This document shows, piece by piece, positions 1 to 6,131 of a stretch of DNA of 8,069 nt; the first letter of the stretch is position 1, and each line of letters starts with the position of its first letter. The notes under the pieces are model-generated. The model was not told where the DNA came from, did no database searches, and worked only from the letters and a program-made list of their open reading frames with translations. Where the stretch lies: assembly GCA_964415605.1 (NCBI GenBank), contig CAYQBA010000193.1, positions 1 through 8,069 on the forward strand, written 5' to 3'. Made by a program: the position numbers and the translations under genes. The DNA comes from UCB3 sp964415605. GTDB taxonomy: Bacteria > Chloroflexota > Anaerolineae > Epilineales > Epilineaceae.

Positions 1-1
1 G

Positions 2-1411
2 GCCGTTGACGTCGTCCGCGACTGCCCTGGCAGCGTCTCGCCGGGGGTCCGGGTCGATTCCGGCTACGGCGGGGTGACGGGCCTGGGCGCGTTCGATCCG
101 GTGTTCGGGGGGCATGCGTACTACGTCCCGCTGATCCATGCCGACAAGGCCGGGCTGGAAACCACGCTGCACCTCCAGAACGCTGGCTCGCTGTGCGCCA
201 GCGTCGAGGTGTGGTTCAAGGCGCAGGACGACTGCCTCCGGGCGCAGGTCTGCGAGGTCACCACGCTGGCGCCCGGCGAGGCGATCTCGATCACGGCGCA
301 CGACTGCGCCGGCCCCGACTGGCAAGGGAGCGCATGGATCCGCGCCAGCGGCCCGCTGGCGGTGACGGTGGACACGTCCGGCCGCGATGTCCTCATGAGC
401 TACGCGGGCGTGGCGCCGTCGGCATGGGCGTCGGGCCCCGCCGCGCCCGGGGGCGTCGTGGGCAACCTGCAGCGGGTCGCCTACGGCCCGCTCGTCTTCA
501 GCGAGTACCAGGGCTGGGACGCCGCCGTCCAGGTGATGAACCTCAGCCCGACGCAGAACGCCAGGGTCAAGGTCTACTTCTACGACCGCTCCGGCGACAT
601 CATCACGACGCTGGTCGACTGGGTCTGTCCGCGCGGCAGCCAGACGTACTTCCTGCCGGTCGCCGCCCGCATCCCGGGCAACTGGGCGGGCAGCGTGCGC
701 GCAGTCAGCGAGCAGTGGCAGGGCGATCCGGATGCACCGCTGGACCCGGCGCCCATCGCCGGCGTCGTGATGCTGCTGCGCTACGACGACGAAGCGCGAA
801 CGGAGGTGCAGGTCGCGGCCGCCTACAACATGCTGGGAGAAGCCGACGGCTTCGTGGCGGGCGAGTACCGTGAAGGGGCCGGGACCGGCGCCGGCGCCGG
901 TCCCGGAGGCCTCGCCAGCGGGGTCGGCCTCATCGCCCTCCCCCGCTTGAGCCGGGCGGGCGCGGGGGCCGGCGACGGGACCGGCTGGCGGTCGGAGGTG
1001 GCGGTGACCAACCTCGTCCGCAAGCCGGGCTACACCGACTACGCCGTCTACTTCTTCGACGCCAACGGACCGGTGGACGTGCAGTGCCAGCGCATCCACG
1101 CCGGCCAGGTGGACTACATCGACCTGGCGCAGTGGGGGCACATCGGCGACGGGTTCGCCGGCAGCGCGCTCGTCAGCGCTACGGGCTGGCGGCACGACGT
1201 CGTCGACGCCACGGGCCGCGTCGTGCGCAACGTCGTCGGCCTGGCGGCGACGGCCGTCCAACGCCGCGGCGCTCCGCTGGATTACGGGCGCTCGGATGCG
1301 CCGGGCGACGAGCTCGCGGTCTCGGTCGGCGTGCCGCTCGGCCGCGCGGGCACCGCGGTGCTCGCGCCGGTTCTGGGCGACCCGGGCTGCCCGCCGGACG
1401 CGGCGACCGTG
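2..1411 (+). repeat. Protein super-unit 1 (A end-B-C-D), partial
   Basis: This is the first visible copy of a four-domain super-unit; only the end of its A domain is in the window. B1 opens with YYVPLIHADKAG and keeps the Cys spacing C-x12-C-x5-C-x17-C. C1 opens with GPLVFSEYQGWD and contains DRSGDI and DWVCPRG. D1 contains FFDANG, VDYIDLAQWG and GFAGSALVSATGW, and its end carries PGDELAVSVGVP. The same landmarks recur in the same order in the two later copies. C1 and C2 start about 1.9 kb apart. The copy is diverged rather than a recent duplication, as the landmarks are conserved in protein but the sequence between them is not. Confidence 0.8.
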
Positions 1412-3772
1412 GCACCTTCGACCGGGCCGGTCGCCGGCGGCGTGCCGGAGACCCACCTCCCGATCCTGACCGGCTTCGGCGACACCAACGGGGCGTGCGC
1501 GGCGTTCGTGGCGGTGAGCAACCCCACCGCGGCGCTCAGCAAGGCCGTGCTCGTGGCCTGGGGACCGCCTGGGGACTGCGGCCAGGGCTGCGTGGGCCCC
1601 GTTGCTGTCGAGTGCTCCGGCCTGCTGCGCGCCGGGGCGACGTGGCAGCTCGCGGTGCCCGCCGGGGCGCGAAGCGGCGTGTTGTACAGCTTCAGCGGCC
1701 GGACGACGGCGGAGCTCGGCATCCCGCGGCCCGTGGCGGCCGTCGTCGGCGACGTCGTGTGCGACGCTTTGAAGGCCGATGCCGCCGGCAGCTGCGGGGG
1801 CTTCCACGCCTTCCAGGCGGCGCTCCGCGCCGGCGGGGCGTACGCCGGCATCCCGCTGGACCGCGCGGCCGGCGGTGCGCTGGTGGCGGAGGTCCGCCGC
1901 GGGTGCGACCTGGCCGGGCTGGTGGACGGGCCGGTGTGGTCCACCTACGCGGGGATCGGGGCGGCCGATCTCGGTGCGGCCGCCGCGCCGCGCCCCGGGG
2001 AGGCCGTGGCCTTCGCCTACGGCCTGCCCGTCCTGCATGTCGGCGGCGCCCGCAGCGTGGTGTACGTCCAAAACGCCGGCGCCGAGTGCGCCGACGTCGA
2101 GCTGTGGTTCGCCGGCCGCGAGGCCTGCGGCGGCGCGCGGCTGTGCGCCCGCGTGGCGGTGGCGCCGGGCGAGACCCGCGCGATCGACGCGGCCGAGGCC
2201 TGCGTGGCGGCAGGCGGGCCGGCGCCGGCGTCGGGTTTTGGCTGGGTGCGCGGCACGCGGCCGGCGGCGGTCGTGGTGGACAGCGTGTTCGGCGCCGACG
2301 GTGGCGGCGCGCTGACGACGTACACGGCCCGGCCGCGCGACCACATGCCGGTGGATCCCGCGGCGCCGGCGGGCGCGACTCGGCCGGGCGGGGGCATGGT
2401 GCTCGCCGGCCCGCTGACGTACGACGAGGTCCAGGGCTGGGCGCAGGCCGTCCATGTCTTGAACCTCGACGCAGACACCCAGGCTAAGGTGAAGGTCACG
2501 TTCACCGACCGGTCCGGCGACATCCGGGGCTCGTTCGTCGAATGGGTCTGCCCCGAGGGCGCGGCGGCCTTCGTGGTGCCGGCCCTCGGCGAGCGGCCGG
2601 GCGGCTGGGTTGGCGACGTCCGCGTGGAGAGCGTGCCCTATCGCCGACCCGGGGAAGCGGCGTGGGTGAGCCCCCCGCCGATCGTGGGGGTGATCGAGAT
2701 GGCGGCGACCCAGCTCGAGGATGCCGGGACGCGCCCCGTGGCCGCCGCGGCCTACGAGCTGCTGGCCGAGCCCGACGTGTACGACTGGCCGGACGGCGGG
2801 GTCGGCGGGCCGGCGGGCGGCGTCGGGCTCCTCGCGGTGCCGGTGGTCCAGAAAGCGGCCGCCGGCGCGGGGGACGTGACCACCGAGATCGCGGTGGCCA
2901 ACCTGGCGCAGGCACCGGGCGCCACCGACTTCGCGCTGTTCATCTTCGACGCCAACGGTCTGGCCGACACGGTGTGCAGCACGCTGTACGCGCGCCACGT
3001 CGAGTACATCGACGCCGCCACGTGGGGCCCTCTGGCGCCGGGCTTCACGGGCACGGTGGTGATCAGCGCCGTGGCGTGGCACCACCCGGTGACGCGCCCC
3101 GACGGCACGACCGTCGACCAGCTCGGCCTGGGGGCCGTGGTGGCCCAGCGGACGGGCACCGTGCGGGGAGAGGACATCCCAGGCGACGAGCTCGGCCTGT
3201 CGGTCGCGCAACCGGTGCGCGCCGACTTCGCGGCGGTGGCGGCGCTGTTCGGCGTGGCGGTGACGTGCCCGGGGCCGGCGCTCACCCCGCCGCCCGCAAC
3301 CCGGGTGCCGGGTCCGTCCCCCACGCCGCCGGCGACCGTTCCGCCTCGGGCCACCGCGACGCCGATGCGGCCCGACCCGACCGCGACGCCGCTCCCGCCG
3401 ACGATGCGGCCGCCCCCTTCCGCCACGCCGCCCGAAGGCACGCCCACGGCGGCCCCGACGGCGACGCCGCTGATCCGGACGACCCCCACCACTTCGGCCA
3501 CGGCGTCGCCCGCACCGTCGGCCACGCCGGCCGCCGCCGGCCTCGGCATCGAGGTCAAGGCCTGCCCGGGCCTGGACCGGCGGGTGCCGGCCGCGGTGCT
3601 CCAGGCCCGGCTGGCACAGCCCGAAACGCTGGGCGGTTGGGGCGAGCGCTGCAACCCCGCCCTGCCGGTCGGTCCGTTCAACGGCTACCGCACATCGTTG
3701 CGCCTTCAAAACCCGTCGCGCCCGTATCAGCCGCTCTTCAACGACCTGGTGCTGCGGTGCGGCTGTCGCTGA
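2..3772 (+). CDS. Large secreted-type repeat protein, 5' end outside the window
   Basis: The frame is open from base 2 to the TGA at 3770-3772, giving 1256 visible residues. A GTG at 74 could be taken as the start, but the 24 residues before it match the same region of the downstream paralogue (AVDVVRDCPGSV here, AVEVFRSCAGNV there). The true start is therefore upstream of the window. Numbering from base 2, the order is: end of an A domain (1-37), B1 (38-140), C1 (160-285), D1 (303-465), A2 (483-663), B2 (673-778), C2 (801-925), D2 (940-1090), a Pro/Thr linker (1095-1179) and a Cys-containing tail (1180-1256) ending CGCR. No enzyme motif is visible. The domains look like beta-sandwich modules with paired cysteines, which suggests an extracytoplasmic structural, adhesive or surface protein. 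The function is unknown. Reading frame confidence is high; role confidence is low. Confidence 0.85.
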   Translation, partial: AVDVVRDCPGSVSPGVRVDSGYGGVTGLGAFDPVFGGHAYYVPLIHADKAGLETTLHLQNAGSLCASVEVWFKAQDDCLRAQVCEVTTLAPGEAISITAHDCAGPDWQGSAWIRASGPLAVTVDTSGRDVLMSYAGVAPSAWASGPAAPGGVVGNLQRVAYGPLVFSEYQGWDAAVQVMNLSPTQNARVKVYFYDRSGDIITTLVDWVCPRGSQTYFLPVAARIPGNWAGSVRAVSEQWQGDPDAPLDPAPIAGVVMLLRYDDEARTEVQVAAAYNMLGEADGFVAGEYREGAGTGAGAGPGGLASGVGLIALPRLSRAGAGAGDGTGWRSEVAVTNLVRKPGYTDYAVYFFDANGPVDVQCQRIHAGQVDYIDLAQWGHIGDGFAGSALVSATGWRHDVVDATGRVVRNVVGLAATAVQRRGAPLDYGRSDAPGDELAVSVGVPLGRAGTAVLAPVLGDPGCPPDAATVAPSTGPVAGGVPETHLPILTGFGDTNGACAAFVAVSNPTAALSKAVLVAWGPPGDCGQGCVGPVAVECSGLLRAGATWQLAVPAGARSGVLYSFSGRTTAELGIPRPVAAVVGDVVCDALKADAAGSCGGFHAFQAALRAGGAYAGIPLDRAAGGALVAEVRRGCDLAGLVDGPVWSTYAGIGAADLGAAAAPRPGEAVAFAYGLPVLHVGGARSVVYVQNAGAECADVELWFAGREACGGARLCARVAVAPGETRAIDAAEACVAAGGPAPASGFGWVRGTRPAAVVVDSVFGADGGGALTTYTARPRDHMPVDPAAPAGATRPGGGMVLAGPLTYDEVQGWAQAVHVLNLDADTQAKVKVTFTDRSGDIRGSFVEWVCPEGAAAFVVPALGERPGGWVGDVRVESVPYRRPGEAAWVSPPPIVGVIEMAATQLEDAGTRPVAAAAYELLAEPDVYDWPDGGVGGPAGGVGLLAVPVVQKAAAGAGDVTTEIAVANLAQAPGATDFALFIFDANGLADTVCSTLYARHVEYIDAATWGPLAPGFTGTVVISAVAWHHPVTRPDGTTVDQLGLGAVVAQRTGTVRGEDIPGDELGLSVAQPVRADFAAVAALFGVAVTCPGPALTPPPATRVPGPSPTPPATVPPRATATPMRPDPTATPLPPTMRPPPSATPPEGTPTAAPTATPLIRTTPTTSATASPAPSATPAAAGLGIEVKACPGLDRRVPAAVLQARLAQPETLGGWGERCNPALPVGPFNGYRTSLRLQNPSRPYQPLFNDLVLRCGCR
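881..904. repeat. Perfect GC-rich palindrome in the C1-D1 linker
   Basis: The two 12-base halves (gggaccggcgcc and ggcgccggtccc) are exact reverse complements with no spacer. Pairing extends two more bases on each side (879-906), making 28 bp in all. It lies in frame and encodes a Gly/Ala/Thr-rich linker between domains C1 and D1 of the first repeat protein. Low-complexity Gly/Ala coding in GC-rich DNA can produce such symmetry by chance, so a separate function is doubtful. Confidence 0.6.
1448..3271 (+). repeat. Protein super-unit 2 (A-B-C-D), complete
   Basis: This is a full four-domain copy inside the first gene. A2 (1448-1990) opens with THLPILTGFGD and has the Cys pattern C-x3-C-x7-C, then C-x10-C. 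B2 (2018-2335) keeps C-x12-C-x5-C-x18-C. C2 (about 2402-2776) has GPLTYDEVQGW, DRSGDI and EWVCPEG. D2 (2819-3271) has IFDANGLAD, VEYIDAATWG and GFTGTVVISAVAW. By eye C1 and C2 resemble each other more than either resembles C3, while B1 is closer to B3 than to B2. The three super-units therefore do not show one simple order of duplication. Confidence 0.8.
3284..3538 (+). other. Pro/Thr/Ala-rich linker region within the first repeat protein
   Basis: About 85 residues are dominated by Pro, Thr and Ala, with repeated TATP-like steps (for example PTATPLPPT and PTATPLI). It separates the last D domain from a 77-residue Cys-containing tail. Such linkers are usually extended, and in exported proteins they act as wall-spanning or interdomain spacers. 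The style is frequent in Chloroflexota secreted proteins and is my main taxonomic clue. A shorter Pro/Thr stretch lies just after the signal peptide of the second repeat protein, so the linker position differs between the two. Confidence 0.8.
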
Positions 3773-3842
3773 TGGCGTCGGTCGAGGCGCGGGGACCCAC
3801 GCGCGAACGCGGCCGATCCAAGGTCGCCACGGCCCGCGGACG

Positions 3843-6062
3843 GTGGCTGACGCGGCCTGTTCGACCGGGCGCCTTGCGGTGCGACCGGCGTTGACGCCGC
3901 GCCTGGCCGCGGCTGGCCGTCGAGCCGGAGCGGCGAGATCGCGACGCGATCTCGCCGCTCCGTTCGCCGTCTGCGGCGGCGTCTTGCTCGCCGCCGTCGC
4001 CTTCTCGTCCCACGCCGCTTACGCTCAGCCCCCGCCGGTCGACACTCCCGCGCCGACCGGCCTGCCGCCGACCCCGGCACCGACATGGACCCCCGTGGCG
4101 GCGTTCGATCCCGGCGGCCCGTACCTGCCGATGGCCGACCCGGTGCACCTGCCCGCGCTGGCCTTCCGGGCGGGCGAGGACGCGTGCGACGGCGAGGTCG
4201 AGGTCCAAAACCTCGGCGCTGAGCCGGCCAAGGCGCTCCTCGCGGTGTGGGGCCCCTCGACGGCCTGCGCGCCGCGCTGCGCGGGGCCCATCGGCGTCGG
4301 CTGCTCGGGGCTCATCGCCCCCGGCGGCATGTGGCGGTTTGGCCGCGAGGACCTGCCGGGCGGCGCAACGAGCGGTGTCGTGTACAGCCTCAGCACCCGG
4401 CCGCTGACAGCCATCGGGCTGGCGGGCGGGCGCGGCCTCGTGGCCGACCGCATCTGCCGCACGCTGAACGCCGAGGTGCTCTACCGCTGCGACGGCTACC
4501 TGAGCCTCAAGCGGGCGTACGAGACCGGCGCGGCGTACCGCGGCATCCCGATGGCGCGCGCCTACGGGCCGGCCCTGGCCGTGGAGGTGTTTCGGAGCTG
4601 CGCGGGCAATGTCTCCAAGCTCAACACGGCGCTAGCCAGCTACTCAGGCATCGGTGGGCGCGACTTTGGCGGGCGCGACCAGGTCTTCAACATCTCGTCG
4701 TACCATGTGACGCTCGTCAATCACGGCCGCGACGGCTTCGAGACGGCGCTGGCGATCCAGAACGGCGGACCGAACTGCGCCAGCATCGAGCTGTGGGTGC
4801 AGGAGCGCGGCCTGTGTCGGCCGTCGCGCCCGTGCAAGGTGTTCAACCTGGCCCAGGGCGCGAGCCTCACGGTCGGCCTGGCGGAGTGCGTGCCGGCCGA
4901 TTGGGAGGGCGCCGCCTGGCTGAACAGCAGCGAGCCGCTGGCGGTGGCCGTCGACATCTACGGGCACGACACGCTGATGACCTACACCGCGGCGCCGGCC
5001 GAGCTGCGCTACAGCTGGGACGGCCCGCCGGAGTTCACCGCCGGGAGCCCCGAGGTCTTCGGACCGCTGATCTTCGGGCGCGACCGGGGCTGGGACACGC
5101 GGATCCACGTCCAGAACCTCAGCAGCCGCACGCCCGCGTGGGTGCGCGCGACGTTCCTGAACCCCGACGGCGAGCCGATCGAGTCCACGCCGCCCGAGTG
5201 GGTCTGCCCGTTCGGCAGCCGCACGTTCCGGGTGGCGGCGGTCGACCGCCAGCCGGGTCCGTGGGTCGGCAGCGTGCGGGTCGAGAGCCTGCCGTGGCCG
5301 ACCGCGGAGGAGACGGCGCCCGCCCCGGCGCCGGGCGCGCCGCCCCCGACGGCGACACCGGCCCGGGCCAACATCACGGCAGTGGCCGAGCTCGTGCGCC
5401 GGCGCGGGAGCGGCGGCGGTGGGCTGGCGATCGGGGACGTAGAGTCGGCGCTCGCCTACAACCTGCTGGCGGCGCCGCCGGCGCCGGACCGTTCTGCCGG
5501 CCTCGTGGCGCCGTCCGGGGCGAAGCTGGTGGCGGTGCCGCACCTCGTGGCCGGCGCGGGCGCGGCGGGCGTGTCCAGCCGCCTGGCGGTGGCCAACCAC
5601 GTGCGGGCGCCGGGCACCACGCATGCCGCGGTGCTGCTCTTCGACATGAACGGGCTCGTCGACCTGGCGTGTCTCGGCATCGCGTCCGGCGCCGTGGCCT
5701 ACATCGACCTCGTCGGCTGGGGCCCCGCCGGCCCGGGGTTCGTCGGCAGCGCCATCGTCAGCGCCACGGCGTGGGACCACGCGGTGCGCGATGCCCGCGG
5801 GCGCGTCGTGGCCGAGCCGGTCGGCCTGGCCGCCGTGGCGGTGCAGCAGGCGGGGCGGGACGCCGATGCCGCGGCGCCGGCGGGCGACGCCTACGCCGCC
5901 ACGGCGGGCGTGCCCTTCCGACAGGAGGGGCCGCGGTCGGGGTTCGCGCCGGCCCGCCTCGACGCGCCGGGCTGCCGGCCGCCGTTCCCGGCGACGCCCG
6001 GTCATGGCGATGGCCGCGGCAGAGGGAGGGCGTGGCTGCCGTGGGCGGCGCAGGGCAGGTGA
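3843..6062 (+). CDS. Exported single-super-unit repeat protein, paralogue of the upstream gene
   Basis: The GTG at 3843 gives 739 residues; GTG 3879 and TTG 3891 are in-frame alternatives. None has a convincing ribosome binding site. The N-terminus is Arg-rich with SRRDL at 33-37, loosely like a twin-arginine motif. A hydrophobic stretch follows, ending HAAYAQ, with likely signal-peptidase cleavage between 61 and 62. Then come a Pro/Thr linker (63-90), A3 (96-280), B3 (287-385), C3 (405-550) and D3 (560-710). The A and B cysteine spacings match those of the upstream protein. The C-terminus ends with a Gly/Arg stretch and AWLPWAAQGR, with no transmembrane anchor. The gene follows the first by 70 bp in the same direction, so the two may be co-transcribed. 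Export is well supported. The function is unknown; a surface or matrix role is an inference. Confidence 0.82.
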   Translation: MADAACSTGRLAVRPALTPRLAAAGRRAGAARSRRDLAAPFAVCGGVLLAAVAFSSHAAYAQPPPVDTPAPTGLPPTPAPTWTPVAAFDPGGPYLPMADPVHLPALAFRAGEDACDGEVEVQNLGAEPAKALLAVWGPSTACAPRCAGPIGVGCSGLIAPGGMWRFGREDLPGGATSGVVYSLSTRPLTAIGLAGGRGLVADRICRTLNAEVLYRCDGYLSLKRAYETGAAYRGIPMARAYGPALAVEVFRSCAGNVSKLNTALASYSGIGGRDFGGRDQVFNISSYHVTLVNHGRDGFETALAIQNGGPNCASIELWVQERGLCRPSRPCKVFNLAQGASLTVGLAECVPADWEGAAWLNSSEPLAVAVDIYGHDTLMTYTAAPAELRYSWDGPPEFTAGSPEVFGPLIFGRDRGWDTRIHVQNLSSRTPAWVRATFLNPDGEPIESTPPEWVCPFGSRTFRVAAVDRQPGPWVGSVRVESLPWPTAEETAPAPAPGAPPPTATPARANITAVAELVRRRGSGGGGLAIGDVESALAYNLLAAPPAPDRSAGLVAPSGAKLVAVPHLVAGAGAAGVSSRLAVANHVRAPGTTHAAVLLFDMNGLVDLACLGIASGAVAYIDLVGWGPAGPGFVGSAIVSATAWDHAVRDARGRVVAEPVGLAAVAVQQAGRDADAAAPAGDAYAATAGVPFRQEGPRSGFAPARLDAPGCRPPFPATPGHGDGRGRGRAWLPWAAQGR
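3926..3962. repeat. Perfect 37-bp palindrome (18-bp arms, 1-base centre) inside the signal-peptide coding region
   Basis: The left arm at 3926-3943 (cggagcggcgagatcgcg) is the exact reverse complement of 3945-3962, with a single A at 3944 between them. It is in frame with the second repeat-protein gene and encodes the Arg-rich stretch just before the hydrophobic core of the signal peptide. No T-run follows, so it is a poor candidate for an intrinsic terminator of the first gene. In RNA it would form a very stable hairpin close to the start of translation. It could be a regulatory hairpin, a protein-binding palindrome or a small inserted element. Confidence 0.75.
4128..5976 (+). repeat. Protein super-unit 3 (A-B-C-D), complete
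   Basis: This is the whole mature part of the second repeat protein. A3 has C-x3-C-x7-C and C-x10-C, as in A2. B3 has C-x12-C-x5-C-x17-C, as in B1, and contains SSEPLAVAVD and DTLMTY, which match B1 closely (SGPLAVTVD, DVLMSY). C3 has GPLIFGRDRGWD and EWVCPFG. D3 has LFDMNGLVD, VAYIDLVGWG and GFVGSAIVSATAW. Because it stands alone as a protein, A-B-C-D is the natural unit and the upstream gene is a multimer of it. Confidence 0.8.
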
Positions 6063-6088
6063 GGCGCGGGGAAGTCACACGGTGCGGC

Positions 6089-6117
6089 GGGCGGGATTGC
6101 GGGAGACGGGCGGGGGG
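6089..6117 (+). other. Candidate G-quadruplex motif in the operon promoter region
   Basis: Five G runs of three or more lie at 6089-6091, 6093-6095, 6101-6103, 6108-6110 and 6112-6117, separated by loops of 1, 5, 4 and 1 bases. This satisfies the usual G3+N1-7 rule on the + strand. The motif overlaps the proposed -35 hexamer and the spacer before the DinB-family gene. GC-rich genomes contain many such motifs by chance, so folding and any effect on transcription are inferences. Confidence 0.45.
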
Positions 6118-6125
6118 CGTAGAAT
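6097..6125 (+). promoter_or_regulatory. Candidate sigma-70-type promoter for the DinB-family/CopB operon
   Basis: A -35-like TTGCGG at 6097-6102 and a -10-like TAGAAT at 6120-6125 (five of six consensus bases) are separated by exactly 17 bp. The -10 element ends six bases before the GTG at 6132. Transcription would therefore begin at or next to the start codon, giving a leaderless mRNA. This fits the lack of a standard AGGAGG before that gene. It also lies in the short gap after the repeat-protein gene, where a new transcription unit would be expected. Confidence 0.45.
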
Positions 6126-6131
6126 GCGGGG

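Noticed and set aside
1084..2487. Alternative + strand frame of about 467 codons within the first repeat gene
   Set aside because: It is almost entirely Arg, Gly and Ala, typical of a shifted frame in GC-rich DNA, and it overlaps a frame with strong internal homology.
3284..3538. CRISPR-like or DNA tandem repeat array
   Set aside because: The repetition is at the level of Pro/Thr codons and is irregular in DNA, with no constant repeat and spacer lengths.
3926..3962. Intrinsic terminator for the first repeat gene
   Set aside because: The hairpin is strong enough, but no T-run follows and it lies inside the coding region needed for the signal peptide of the next gene.
4644..6005. Long open frame on the minus strand opposite the second repeat gene
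   Set aside because: The product is Arg- and Gly-rich without any motif, while the + strand frame carries the conserved super-unit landmarks.
6063..6131. Terminator between the second repeat gene and the operon
   Set aside because: The gap is G-rich, but I found no inverted repeat followed by T residues.
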